A stretch of 64,000 nt of DNA from Paenibacillus sp. S150 (GCF_019352175.1 NZ_JACBYI010000038.1:1-64000); one strand, 5' to 3'. Positions 50,711-60,242 are shown, numbered from the stretch's first letter. Made by a program: numbers and translations. Notes: generated from the letters alone by a model not told the origin.

Positions 50711-51670
50711 TTGAGCAAAAGCGAAATTTCGCTGACTCCGCAGCGGCTGGCCGGAACAGGGGCCGGAGGGCGCAGATGGCGGCTGATCCGCGTTAATCTC
50801 GATATGTATGCGCTGCTGCTGCCCGGACTTGCCTTTTTATTGCTCTTCAAATACACGCCCATGTATGGCATCCTGATCGCCTTTCAGGATTTCAACATTT
50901 TCAGCGGTATTGGAGGCAGTGACTGGGTGGGGCTGGCGCAATTCCAAAAGCTGGTTCATTCTGATGATTTTTTGAACGTGCTGGTTAACACGCTGCTTAT
51001 CAGCTTGTACAAAATCGTCATTTTATTTCCGATTCCGGTAGTCATCGCCCTGCTGCTGAATGAAGTCAAGAGGATGTTCTTCAAACGCACGATCCAGACC
51101 GTGATTTATCTGCCGCATTTTCTCTCGTGGGTAATCATCTCCGGATTGTTTGTCACGATCCTCTCGCCATCGGGCGGTCTGGTCAATGAGGTCATCCGCA
51201 GCTTTGGCGGAGATCCGGTCTCCTTCCTGACCGACAACCAGTTTTTCCGCAGTGTCGTTGTCTTTACGGCAGGCTGGAAGGAAACCGGATGGAACGCCAT
51301 CGTCTTTATCGCCGCCATCGCGGGCATTGAGCAGGAGCAGTATGAGGCGGCGGCGATCGATGGCGCGGGACGGGTCAGACAGATGATTTCCATTACGCTC
51401 CCGGGCATTCTGCCCACCGTTGTGCTTATGTTCATCCTGCGCATCGGCAGCCTGCTGGAAGCGGGAACGGAGCAGATTCTGACGATGTATAATCCTCTCG
51501 TCTATCAGACGGGGGATGTTATCGGAACCTATGTGTACCGTCTGGGGCTGGGACAGCAGGATTACAGCTTCAGTACGGCGGTAGGCCTGTTCAATTCCCT
51601 GGTCGGCTTCCTGCTGATCCTGTCAGGCAACATGCTCAGCCGGAAATTTCTGAACCGAAGCATATGGTAG
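50711..51670 (+). CDS. ABC sugar transporter permease, LplB type
   Basis: A 319-residue inner-membrane permease with six helices. The N-terminal block MYALLLPGLAFLLLFKYTPM and the ABC signature EAAAIDGAGRVRQMISITLPGILP (the EAA loop that docks the ATPase) are characteristic of the LplB/YtcP oligosaccharide importers in Paenibacillus. TTG at 50711 follows AAGGTG by 6 bases; GTG at 50702 is an alternative. The second permease starts 16 bases after its stop. No ATPase gene is present, so a shared MsmK-like ATPase is presumed. Confidence 0.9.
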   Translation: MSKSEISLTPQRLAGTGAGGRRWRLIRVNLDMYALLLPGLAFLLLFKYTPMYGILIAFQDFNIFSGIGGSDWVGLAQFQKLVHSDDFLNVLVNTLLISLYKIVILFPIPVVIALLLNEVKRMFFKRTIQTVIYLPHFLSWVIISGLFVTILSPSGGLVNEVIRSFGGDPVSFLTDNQFFRSVVVFTAGWKETGWNAIVFIAAIAGIEQEQYEAAAIDGAGRVRQMISITLPGILPTVVLMFILRIGSLLEAGTEQILTMYNPLVYQTGDVIGTYVYRLGLGQQDYSFSTAVGLFNSLVGFLLILSGNMLSRKFLNRSIW

Positions 51671-51686
51671 GGGGTGAAGCATAGAT

Positions 51687-52559
51687 ATGCGAAGCAAAAA
51701 AATCAGCGACATTCTCATGGATGCCGGAATTTATCTCTTCCTGATCGCTATGGGATTGATTACCCTGCTCCCGTTCGCCAACGTCCTGTCCAAGTCGGTG
51801 AGCGAGGAATGGGCGATCACATCCGGCAGGGTGGGCATTATTCCGGTGGGCTTCCAGCTTGATACCTTGAAATTCGTCGTTACCTCCAGCCAATTCCTGC
51901 ATGCCCTGCTGGTTTCGGTGCTGGTCACGCTAGTCGGAACGCTGCTGTCGCTGCTGGTAACAGCCATGACGGCTTACCCTTTGTCCAAAAGGGAGCTTCC
52001 CGGCTCCAGTGCCCTGATCGTCATGTTTATTTTCACGATGATGTTCAGCGGCGGGATTATTCCGAACTACCTGCTGATCCGCCAGCTCGGCCTGATCAAT
52101 CATCTGGGCTCGCTGGTGCTGCCGGCGCTGATCAATGTGTTCAACATGCTGGTGATCAAAAGCTATTTCGAGAGCCTGCCGGAAAGCCTGGAGGAATCCG
52201 CCAAGCTCGAAGGGGCGCGGAATTATACCATCCTGTTCCGGATTATTCTTCCGCTCAGCGCTCCCGTGCTGGCGACGATCGGATTGTTCTATGCCGTTTC
52301 GTTCTGGAATGACTACTTCAATCCAATGCTGTATATCAACAGCACTTCCCTAAAACCGCTGCAGCTGTATTTGCAGGACATTGTAATGAACGCGGATACC
52401 TCATCGGTGAACCGCAGCGCCGATGATATGATGAACGTGACGGCAGAAGGGATCCGGGCGGCTACGGTCATTGCTTCGACAGTCCCGATTCTGCTGGTGT
52501 ATCCTTTTCTGCAAAAATACTTTATCAAAGGTGTGCTGATCGGCTCGGTCAAGGGCTGA
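51687..52559 (+). CDS. ABC sugar transporter permease, LplC type
   Basis: A 290-residue partner permease of the MalG/LplC class with six helices. It shows GLITLLPFANVLSKSVSEEWA near the N-terminus, the EAA loop SAKLEGARNYTILFRIILPL, and the usual C-terminal end YPFLQKYFIKGVLIGSVKG. GGGGGTGA precedes the ATG by about 9 bases. It forms the transport channel with the LplB-type partner. Confidence 0.92.
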   Translation: MRSKKISDILMDAGIYLFLIAMGLITLLPFANVLSKSVSEEWAITSGRVGIIPVGFQLDTLKFVVTSSQFLHALLVSVLVTLVGTLLSLLVTAMTAYPLSKRELPGSSALIVMFIFTMMFSGGIIPNYLLIRQLGLINHLGSLVLPALINVFNMLVIKSYFESLPESLEESAKLEGARNYTILFRIILPLSAPVLATIGLFYAVSFWNDYFNPMLYINSTSLKPLQLYLQDIVMNADTSSVNRSADDMMNVTAEGIRAATVIASTVPILLVYPFLQKYFIKGVLIGSVKG

Positions 52560-52652
52560 TCAGGGTCCGGGCATTAACTCTTTCAGGCATCTCCCGTAGA
52601 TGGGATTTACTGGAAAATTAATGATAGATAAACCATTCAGGAGGGTCTCAAC

Positions 52653-54188
52653 ATGAGAAAATTCAGCAAATCGTTTGCGCTGGCCGGAGCAGCCGTGCTG
52701 CTCGCATCATCCCTGGCAGCCTGCTCGTCCGGCAACGGCGGCAACAATGCCGCAACAGCTCCGGATTCGCCAGGCAGCACGGCAGCGGCAGAATCCAAGC
52801 CGGATCTTAAAAGACTCAGCGTCTGGCAGGACAAGGATTATAATACCTATCCGGTAGCTTCGATGCTGCAGGAGAAAACGGGTTATAAAGTGACCTACGA
52901 CATGATGCCGCAGGACAAATGGGCCGAGAAGCTCAACCTGATTATGTCCTCGGGCGAGCCGTATGACCTGGTCACCACGTACAACGATATGGCGCTTTAT
53001 TCCGATTATGCCCAAAAGGGCGCGCTGGTTGACCTGACCCCGCTCATTGATGAGTACGGTCCGAATATCAAAAAAGCGGTCTCGCAGCAATCCATGGATG
53101 CGCTCAAAATCGGCGGCAAGCTGTATGCGCTTCCGGTGGTGGTAACCTATAAGGTCAACAGCAGCATTCTGATCCGGACAGACTGGCTGGATAAGCTGGG
53201 CCTCAAGATGCCGGCAACCACAGATGAGCTGACAGCCGTACTCAAGGCGTTCCAGGAAAAAGATCCGGGCGGCAACGGCGATCAGAATGTGCCGCTGACG
53301 ATCCGGGGCGACCTTCCGATGCTGGATAATATTGTAGGCGCTTTCGGAATGCCGAATACGTGGAACGATGTCGATGGACAGCTGGTTCCCCGCCTGCTTG
53401 ATCCGGCCTACAGGGATTATGTTGGCTATGTATCGGATCTTTACAAGCAGGGTCTGCTGGACAAGGAATTTGTCGTCAATAAAGACGCGACCGCCAAAGA
53501 GAAGTTTACCAGCGGCAAAGCCGGCGCGATCATTGTCCACTGGGCGGATGTCGGCTCCATCGCCGAGGCCTTGACGAAGAACGCCCCGGATGCAAAGTTT
53601 GCGTTCATCCCGGCCCTGACAGGACCGTCCGGTGAATCCGGCTTCTCCGGAAATGCCGGATTTGACCGTCTGACCTTTGTTCCGAAAGCCTCCAAGCATC
53701 CGGAAGACGCCGTGAAATGGATCAACGCCACGCTGGAGCCGGAAACCTTCAAGAATCTGGCCATCGGCGAAGAAGGCAGGCACTACAATATGGAGGATGG
53801 CGGATACGTTCCGATTCTGCCGGCCTTCAATGATGAGCGCAACCTGGCGAACAATTATATTTCCGCTACCGATGAAGCCAACTATCCGCTGTACTGGCAA
53901 GCCCGGGTCCACAAGAATCCGGTTCAGTTCGAAGCATTCGACGCCTTGAACAACAAGCAGCCGGACGATGTTATGATCACGAATGTGCTTGGACTGGCTC
54001 CGTTCATGCCGGAATATGCGAAAAATAATCTTCCGCTCGAATCCATGGTCGGCGATTATACGATTAAGCTGTTGGCCGGAGCGGAAACGCTGGACGGGCT
54101 GGAGGCCTTCCAGGCCAAATACAAGGCGGCCGGCGAAGAAGCAACTGCGAAAGAGATTAATGATTGGTACGCAGCCTTAGAAAAATAA
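52653..54188 (+). CDS. Extracellular solute-binding lipoprotein of the oligosaccharide ABC transporter
   Basis: A 511-residue lipoprotein. The signal peptide has a lipobox LAACSSG with Cys at about residue 24, then a glycine/alanine/serine linker and a type 1 solute-binding fold (LSVWQDKDYNTYPVASMLQE and later YALPVVVTYKVNSSILIRTD and KFTSGKAGAIIVHWADVG). The LipO/LplA size of about 510 residues fits oligosaccharide binders. AGGAGGG precedes the ATG by 9 bases. It probably binds manno-oligosaccharides for the two permeases just upstream; the ligand is inferred from context. A terminator-like hairpin follows. Confidence 0.92.
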   Translation: MRKFSKSFALAGAAVLLASSLAACSSGNGGNNAATAPDSPGSTAAAESKPDLKRLSVWQDKDYNTYPVASMLQEKTGYKVTYDMMPQDKWAEKLNLIMSSGEPYDLVTTYNDMALYSDYAQKGALVDLTPLIDEYGPNIKKAVSQQSMDALKIGGKLYALPVVVTYKVNSSILIRTDWLDKLGLKMPATTDELTAVLKAFQEKDPGGNGDQNVPLTIRGDLPMLDNIVGAFGMPNTWNDVDGQLVPRLLDPAYRDYVGYVSDLYKQGLLDKEFVVNKDATAKEKFTSGKAGAIIVHWADVGSIAEALTKNAPDAKFAFIPALTGPSGESGFSGNAGFDRLTFVPKASKHPEDAVKWINATLEPETFKNLAIGEEGRHYNMEDGGYVPILPAFNDERNLANNYISATDEANYPLYWQARVHKNPVQFEAFDALNNKQPDDVMITNVLGLAPFMPEYAKNNLPLESMVGDYTIKLLAGAETLDGLEAFQAKYKAAGEEATAKEINDWYAALEK

Positions 54189-54194
54189 ACTACA

Positions 54195-54236
54195 GAAGCG
54201 GCAGCTTGCCTTTGGAGAGCTTGCCGCTTCCTTTCC
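54195..54236 (+). terminator. Hairpin after the binding-protein gene
   Basis: GAAGCGGCA (54195-54203) pairs with TGCCGCTTC (54222-54230) and is followed by ctttcc. The tail is weak, so partial read-through into the next genes is likely; such hairpins often raise binding-protein expression over downstream genes. Confidence 0.6.
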
Positions 54237-54254
54237 ATGGAGGGAGAGAGAGGC

Positions 54255-55505
54255 TTGAACAAACAGAGCTATTCATTTCAGCGCGAGGTACAGACTTATC
54301 TGCATGCGGAGGTTGTGGTCATTGGCGGCGGACCCGCAGGCACGGCGGCGGCCATCAGCGCGGCAAGATGCGGCAAACAGGTGGTTGTGCTGGAAAAATC
54401 CGCACAGCTGGGCGGGATGGGAACGCTTGCGAATGTCAGCGTGTTTATGCCCATAGGCAATGTTACCGGGATCTACCGGGAGATCATTGCCGAGATGCTG
54501 GCGGAGTATCTGCCGCCGGACCATGACCAGTCCATTGCCCCGCAGTATTCCCCTTTCCTGATGCGGCAATATATGAATGAGAAAATGAAAAAAGAGCAGG
54601 TGCAGGTGTTCTACCATTCCGAATTTGTCGGAACGGTCCGGGAGGGAGACCGGATCAGGGCGGTCATTGTATCGACGCGGGAAGGGCTGAAGGCGTTTGA
54701 AGGCGAGCGGTTTATTGATTGCACGGGCGATGCGAGGGTTGCGATTGAGGCAGGCGTCCCGTATCACTCGGGGAGAGAGGAAGACGGTCTGACGCAGCCC
54801 ATGACCCTGATGTTCACGATGCAGAATACAGGCAGGCCCGTTACGCCTATCCTGCCGGAAGGCTGCTGCGAGTACAAAGATGTTGCCGATCTGCCACAGG
54901 GGCGGAGACTCTATTGGGAGCAGAATGACGACGGTACCCTGCTTGTAAATATGTCGCGCGTCAAGGCGAACGGGGCTAAAATAGAAGATGTGAATTACGC
55001 GGAGACGGAGGCGCTCCGGCAAGTATTCTCCATCGCTTATTATCTGCAGAAGACAGGGTTTGAAACCTACGCCTTGTCGCATGTCGCCCCGCAGACCGGT
55101 GCGCGGGAGACGAATCAGATCGAGGGTATATACACCTTGACCGAGCAGGATGTGATCAGCGGAACCCGATTCCCGGATTTGGTGGCGCAGACCAACTATG
55201 AAATCGATATTCACAGTCCCGATGGAGCGCGTACTACGGATGAGCGCAAAATCAGCGGGTATGATATTCCTTACCGGTGCATGCTTCCGGAGAAGCCCGA
55301 TAATTTGCTGGTGGCGGGCCGGCCGGTATCCGCTACCCATGTGGCCATGTCCTCCATGCGCATGCAGGCGACCTGCTATGCACTGGGACAGGCGGCCGGC
55401 GCCGCGGCTGCCATATCACTCGATGAAGCCGCAACGCTGCGGGATATTCCCATCGGCAAGCTGCACGGTGAGCTTGAGCGCCAGGGGGTGCGGTTCAAGC
55501 GCTAG
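54255..55505 (+). CDS. FAD-dependent oxidoreductase
   Basis: A 416-residue flavoprotein of the FAD_oxidored type. The N-terminal dinucleotide-binding motif VVVIGGGPAGTAAAISAARC is complete and followed by VVLEKSAQLGGMGTLANVSV; RFIDCTGDARVAIEAGVPYH and, near the C-terminus, DNLLVAGRPVSATHVAMSSM complete the fold. No signal peptide. TTG at 54255 with GGAGGGAGAG in front is the likely start; an ATG at 54237 is part of that ribosome site. The substrate is unknown; it may oxidise a sugar product of the locus. Confidence 0.85.
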   Translation: MNKQSYSFQREVQTYLHAEVVVIGGGPAGTAAAISAARCGKQVVVLEKSAQLGGMGTLANVSVFMPIGNVTGIYREIIAEMLAEYLPPDHDQSIAPQYSPFLMRQYMNEKMKKEQVQVFYHSEFVGTVREGDRIRAVIVSTREGLKAFEGERFIDCTGDARVAIEAGVPYHSGREEDGLTQPMTLMFTMQNTGRPVTPILPEGCCEYKDVADLPQGRRLYWEQNDDGTLLVNMSRVKANGAKIEDVNYAETEALRQVFSIAYYLQKTGFETYALSHVAPQTGARETNQIEGIYTLTEQDVISGTRFPDLVAQTNYEIDIHSPDGARTTDERKISGYDIPYRCMLPEKPDNLLVAGRPVSATHVAMSSMRMQATCYALGQAAGAAAAISLDEAATLRDIPIGKLHGELERQGVRFKR

Positions 55506-55530
55506 CTGGACACAGAAGGAGGACGGGCCT

Positions 55531-57168
55531 TTGTACAAACTGCTAATTGTGGATGATGAGCCGACGGTACGCTTCGGCTTGCGCTCCTATTTCAACTGGT
55601 CCTCTTACGGTATAGAAATTATGGGTGAAGCGGACGACGGGGATGTGGCCCTCCGTATCATCGAGAAGGACCCGCCGGATCTGATCCTGACGGATGTCCG
55701 CATGCCGGGAATGGACGGCATTTCGTTGTCGCGGCATATCCATGCCGCTTATCCTCAGGCCAAAATTATTTTTGTCAGCGGCCATGACGATGCCGATTAT
55801 TTGAAGTCGGCGCTTAAAGTCAGCGCGGTGGACTACATTTTCAAGCCGGTGAACCTGGAGGAGCTGAGCACGGTCATCCAGCGGGTGGTCAGCCGTCTGG
55901 ACGCGGAGCGGGCCGAGCAAAGGTTCAGAGTGGACATGCAGAGCAAGCTGAAGGAAGGCATGCCGCTGCTGCGGGAGAAATTCCTGCTGTCCCTGATCAG
56001 CACCGGTGCGCCGAAAAAAGGACTAAGTGAACGGCTCCGGTTCCTCGGGTTGAGCTTGCCTGCCGACGGGGTGTACTGGGTGCTTGTCATCTCGGTCGAT
56101 GATCTGGCTGAGGTCACCGGAAGCCGCTCGGAGCCGGATCTGCAGCTGCTGTGGTACTCCGTGCTCAATATATGCCAGGAGCTTATCGACCGGCATCTCT
56201 CCGGCTATGCCATTGAACACCGGACCGGAGAGTTCGTGGGCATTTTACGGGAAAATACGGAAGGCGGCATCACGGAGGACCATGCGGAAGCGCTGCTTGA
56301 GCTGGCAGGCGATATCCTGGCTAATGTGGAGAAATGGCTTAAGATCAGTGTCACGATTGGAATCAGCGAGCGGGTGGCCGGCCTTATGGATCTGCTTCAT
56401 TCCTACAGGCAAGCCCGTGAAGCCGCCGATCACAAATGGTATTTGGGCAAAAACCGCATCATCACCATGGACAGCCTGGAAAGCCCCGATACGGAGGCCG
56501 GCAGCTTCAGCCGGTATGATCCCGTCTATAATGAAAAACTTGTCTCGGTCCTGAAGGCGGCAGATTCGGAGCAATTGCGCGAGGTGCTTGACCGGTTGTT
56601 TGCGGATCTGAACCGCGGCCGCCGGGACGGATTGAAATATGGACGGAACGTGTGCCTGCAGATTGTCCTCGCGGTAGGCCAGCTTCTGCTGGAGCTGAAT
56701 ACGCAATCCCCCGAGCTGGAAGCGGCCGAATCCCGGCTGTGGGAAACGCTGTTCGAGAAAGAGACGCTCGGCGAGATGCGGACGCTGATTGAAGACCATC
56801 TGCTTGCGGTATGCGGGCGTATCCGCGAGAAGAGAAGCGGCAAGGTAGCCAATCTGATTGAGCGGGTACGCGGGATCATCAGGCAGAGATATGCAGACGG
56901 GGGCTTGACCGTGGCTGACATCGGCAAAGAAGTGTTTCTTACGCCAACATATGTCAGCCTGCTGTTCAAACAGGAGACGGGGCAGACCATCAATGAATTT
57001 TTGACCCAGATCCGGGTGGACAAGGCGAAGGAGCTGCTGCGCAATCCGCAGTACAAATTCTATGATATCTGTTATGCCATCGGATACACCGATCCGAGCT
57101 ACTTCACCAAGCTGTTCAAAAAAGCTACGGGAGTCACGCCGAGTGTGTACCGGGACAGCCATGCGTAG
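55531..57168 (+). CDS. Response regulator, AraC family (YesN type)
   Basis: A 545-residue two-component regulator. The receiver domain (residues 1-120) has the acidic pocket VDDE and phosphoacceptor Asp55 in LTDVRMPGMDG, with KPVNLEEL at the lysine position. A long middle domain leads to a C-terminal AraC DNA-binding domain with LTVADIGKEVFLTPTYVSLL and FYDICYAIGYTDPSYFTKLF. The start is TTG at 55531 with AAGGAGG 8 bases upstream; the frame is open much earlier but overlaps the oxidoreductase gene. It ends inside the kinase start (ATGCGTAG overlap). Confidence 0.93.
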   Translation: MYKLLIVDDEPTVRFGLRSYFNWSSYGIEIMGEADDGDVALRIIEKDPPDLILTDVRMPGMDGISLSRHIHAAYPQAKIIFVSGHDDADYLKSALKVSAVDYIFKPVNLEELSTVIQRVVSRLDAERAEQRFRVDMQSKLKEGMPLLREKFLLSLISTGAPKKGLSERLRFLGLSLPADGVYWVLVISVDDLAEVTGSRSEPDLQLLWYSVLNICQELIDRHLSGYAIEHRTGEFVGILRENTEGGITEDHAEALLELAGDILANVEKWLKISVTIGISERVAGLMDLLHSYRQAREAADHKWYLGKNRIITMDSLESPDTEAGSFSRYDPVYNEKLVSVLKAADSEQLREVLDRLFADLNRGRRDGLKYGRNVCLQIVLAVGQLLLELNTQSPELEAAESRLWETLFEKETLGEMRTLIEDHLLAVCGRIREKRSGKVANLIERVRGIIRQRYADGGLTVADIGKEVFLTPTYVSLLFKQETGQTINEFLTQIRVDKAKELLRNPQYKFYDICYAIGYTDPSYFTKLFKKATGVTPSVYRDSHA

Positions 57169-59020
57169 AGCGGCCAAAAGCCTTCTGTCCCTGTTGGCAT
57201 TCTTATCCGGCCCGGTCCGGGGAGTTTCCCGCAGGCTGCGGATTCCCCGGCAATGGCTGATCGCCTATCTGCTGCTCATCGTCGTTCCTGCGGCGATTTT
57301 TCTGTACGGCTATTATGAGCGTTCGGCTGACATTCTGAAAAGCGAAGTCCTCCGTACCATGCAGCAGGCGCTGAAGCAGACGGGCAGCAATCTTTCTTAC
57401 CGGCTGGAGCATATCTACGATATCAGCAACGCGGCTTTTATGAATCAGAATCTCCATTCTTACCTCTCCGTTGGAGCCGATGACCAGTCGGTGGCCATAC
57501 AGCTGCAGGTTATTAAGGACCTGAGGTTTATGGTTGATACCGTGCAGTCCAATTCCGATGTGTTCCATGTCCGGCTGTATGTCGACAAATCCAAGCTGTA
57601 TGCGGGAGAGAAAATCAATTTTTTTCCGCTGGACAGCCTGAAGGACAGACCCTGGTACGCCCGGATCATTGAGGCCAACGGCAGAATCGTGCCTACGGGC
57701 GCTTATAAGGAAACGTTCCTTGATGCCGGAGAGGTGCGTGTGTTCTCGTTCGCGCGCATGCTGCGCGACCCGGACAACTACGATAAAGTATCGGGGGTGC
57801 TGATGATCGATGTGGAGGAGAAGATGGTGGCGGATATTTTATCCACGCTTCAATTCGCACCGGGCACCCAGGTGTATCTGGTGGATTCAGAGGGGCGCAT
57901 TGTTTATCATCCTGACCGTGCGCGGATTGGAACGGAGATTGCCCCGGCCATCATGGATGCCATACAGCAGGGGAGCGAGGGCAGTACTACGCTGAAGCTG
58001 GGCGCGGAGGTCAATGACGTGATGTTCACGGGCCTTGCGCCCACCGGCTGGAGGCTGGTTGCGCAGGGAACGGAATCGCAGCTGTCGCACCGTGCGGTGA
58101 AGCTGACCCAAAGGTCGGAGTGGACCTCGCTTCTGGAGTATGTCGCGCTGTTTCTCATCCTGCCCTTTGTGCTGCTCGCTATTATCGTGCGCGGGATGAA
58201 CCGCCGGGTCATGCAGGTGATTACCGTGATCCGCAAGGAGGGCAGCGAGGGGCTGAACGATCTGCCGCCGGTCAACGGCGATTTCCATATGCTCGAACGG
58301 AGTGTCGATCATCTGATTCTCCGCGTGCGCACGCTGGTCGAGGAGACCTACAGCGCCCAGATTCACGAGCGCGAGGCCCAATTGCAGGCGCTGCAGGCCC
58401 AGATTAATCCGCATTTTCTCTACAATACGCTGGATACGATCAACTGGATTGCCATCGGCAAGGGTGCCGCCGATATCAGCCAGATGATAGACAGCCTGGC
58501 GAAGTATTTCCGTCTCAGCCTGAACAAAGGCCGGAGCATTGTCAGTGTCGGAGACGAGCTGAGTCTGGCAGCAGTCTATTTGAAGATCCAGCAGAGCCGG
58601 TTTGTGGATGCGTTCGACTTCAAGCTGGATGCCCGGCCCGGGCTGGATGCTTACCAGATGCCCAAGCTGATTCTGCAGCCGATTGTGGAGAATGCGCTTT
58701 TGCACGGAATCCTCCAAGCCAAGGAGAAACGGGGCCTGATTGTCATTTCCGTCAAGGAGGAGGGCGGCGATCTTATCTTCGCTGTGTCAGACAACGGAAT
58801 CGGCATGGAAGAGCAGAAGGCGCGCCGGCTGCTGATGGAGGCCCCCTCCGAAGCAAAAGCCGATGCTTCCGGCAGCTCCTACGGGCTGTACAACGTGAAC
58901 GAGCGCATTAAGCTTTATGCCGGGGACCACTACGGAATAAGCATCCATTCAAGCCCCGGAGCAGGCACGACGGTTACTGTCCGCTTAAAGGCAGAGCCGG
59001 CCAAGGGTGGAGCCCAATGA
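57161..59020 (+). CDS. Sensor histidine kinase, YesM/LytS type
   Basis: A 619-residue membrane kinase. Two transmembrane helices (about residues 31-51 and 324-345) enclose an extracellular sensor domain of about 270 residues. A HAMP-like region, the His_kinase motif QAQINPHFLYNTLDTINW with His418, and an ATPase domain with QPIVENALLHGI, VSDNGIGM and SSYGLYNVNERI follow. It begins within the last 8 bases of the response regulator gene without a good ribosome site, so translational coupling is expected. Its signal is probably a sugar released from the polysaccharide. Confidence 0.93.
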   Translation: MRRAAKSLLSLLAFLSGPVRGVSRRLRIPRQWLIAYLLLIVVPAAIFLYGYYERSADILKSEVLRTMQQALKQTGSNLSYRLEHIYDISNAAFMNQNLHSYLSVGADDQSVAIQLQVIKDLRFMVDTVQSNSDVFHVRLYVDKSKLYAGEKINFFPLDSLKDRPWYARIIEANGRIVPTGAYKETFLDAGEVRVFSFARMLRDPDNYDKVSGVLMIDVEEKMVADILSTLQFAPGTQVYLVDSEGRIVYHPDRARIGTEIAPAIMDAIQQGSEGSTTLKLGAEVNDVMFTGLAPTGWRLVAQGTESQLSHRAVKLTQRSEWTSLLEYVALFLILPFVLLAIIVRGMNRRVMQVITVIRKEGSEGLNDLPPVNGDFHMLERSVDHLILRVRTLVEETYSAQIHEREAQLQALQAQINPHFLYNTLDTINWIAIGKGAADISQMIDSLAKYFRLSLNKGRSIVSVGDELSLAAVYLKIQQSRFVDAFDFKLDARPGLDAYQMPKLILQPIVENALLHGILQAKEKRGLIVISVKEEGGDLIFAVSDNGIGMEEQKARRLLMEAPSEAKADASGSSYGLYNVNERIKLYAGDHYGISIHSSPGAGTTVTVRLKAEPAKGGAQ

Positions 59021-59052
59021 ATATTACAGTGTTATAAACAGGAGAGATGATC

Positions 59053-59358
59053 ATGACGAATCTGCGTATCGGACACTGTGAAGGCTTGCTGCACATGCTC
59101 GTTGAAGTTACGGACGAGGGGGCGGTCAAGCTGCTGCATTTCGCTCCCCAGCCTTATGAGGAAGAGGATTTGGACAATAAAAGCTATGCGAACCGCTACC
59201 TGGTGGATGTGCAAATCACAGGGGAGGATCATGTGATTCATCATGGGCTGAAGCATGTCGGAACGGTGCCGGGAACCCGCCTGAAATATCAATTGCACCA
59301 GGTTAGTGAGTGCGGAGACGGCTGCCGCAGCCTTACACGGCCAGGGTTATCGAAATAG
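59053..59358 (+). pseudogene. Remnant: N-terminal part of a GH36 alpha-galactosidase
   Basis: A 101-codon frame whose first 85 codons look like the N-terminal domain of GH36 alpha-galactosidases: the LLHF segment, RYLVDVQITGEDH, then HHGLKHVGTVPGTRLKYQLH, which resembles the family's conserved HHG-K-TGT-PG-RLKY pattern. After that the frame runs into unrelated sequence and stops; the catalytic domain is missing. It has a good ribosome site (AGGAGAG 6 bases before 59053), so it still marks the original gene start. It would have removed galactose side chains from galactomannan. Confidence 0.7.
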
Positions 59359-60206
59359 CGCGATAGCGAACCAACAAAGCAGCGGGCGGATCCTGGCATC
59401 AGGGAGATTCGCTTTTTGCTGTTAGGAATTTATGAGGCGCGGAATTAGGGGGGACGGGCTAACCGGGAGTGCTGCCGGGGGAGGGGAATGAGGCGGAAAG
59501 GGAGTGGGGTGGCAAGGAAGTGAAGCGGCGAGGGACTGGGGTGGCAAGGAAGTGAAGCGGCATTAGTGGGAAATAGTACACTTAAATGGCCAGCTAAGCT
59601 TGGGGAAAAGGGAATAGTGGTAAAAAGGCAACTTAATATTAAGCATATCTGCCTGCACGGGGCAAAACGGATGAATTAAGTATCCTTTTTCCCACTAACG
59701 CTTGCGAAAATGGGGATGTGGGGAGAATGAAGTTCACTTTTTCCACTTGGGCTTCCCGCCGCCGGGTCTCATCTAGAGATATGAAGCGCCACAGACTACT
59801 TTAAACCTGAAATATGTTTCGCAAACGCGTGTAATCTGCCGGCACGCGTTGTACTGTACCGTCGTGCGATATCGCGCTGGAGGTTGAAGGGGGCAGCCTC
59901 CGGTGCGGGAGGCATAGCCCTTTTGTTCAAAGATAATTTATATGTTTTGGGGTCCCCGCAAAGTACCTGAGTGATCATCGAAGCCAAGGCCCCGCTACCC
60001 TGGAAATAGCTTTACGGATGAGGATAAGCGCTTAAAGGCCGCAAGAAATTAAACGCAACAAAATCCACCCCCATTTCCATCCTCTGTGGTGCCGCGTCAG
60101 CGGCATGGATGGCTTTGTGGGGTTATTTTGTCAGGTCGCGGGCAATACTTTCTTGCTTCATACATTTGTCACGCTTTCGTCTTGTCTATGGATGCTTCCG
60201 CTCGTT
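59359..60206. repeat. Gene-free region with family B copy, short tandem repeat, operator-like palindrome and long hairpin
   Basis: No gene is seen. GGGGTGGCAAGGAAGTGAAG occurs at 59506 and again at 59538 (32-base unit, two copies). Positions 59563-59760 are a full family B copy, and about 59930-59955 the left half of family A. TAAGCGCTTA at 60025-60034 is a perfect palindrome identical at its core to the LacI-type operators at 42292 and 42332. Positions 60056-60132 form a long imperfect hairpin: 60056-60082 pairs with 60107-60132 around an inner TGCCGC-gtca-GCGGCA. Confidence 0.65.
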
Positions 60207-60212
60207 TATAAT
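60182..60212 (+). promoter_or_regulatory. Probable sigma-A promoter of cueP
   Basis: TTGTCT at 60182-60187 and TATAAT at 60207-60212 with a 19-base spacer. The -10 ends 30 bases before the ATG. No CsoR- or CopY-type copper operator is evident. Confidence 0.5.
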
Positions 60213-60242
60213 AGTAGGAAGAGACAGGAGGATGAATGCTAA

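Noticed and set aside
55198..55530. N-terminal extension of the response regulator
   Set aside because: The open frame upstream overlaps the oxidoreductase gene; the TTG at 55531 has an excellent ribosome site and begins exactly at the receiver domain.
59053..59358. Independent small functional gene
   Set aside because: The sequence matches only the beginning of a much larger GH36 protein and then runs out; a remnant is the simpler reading.
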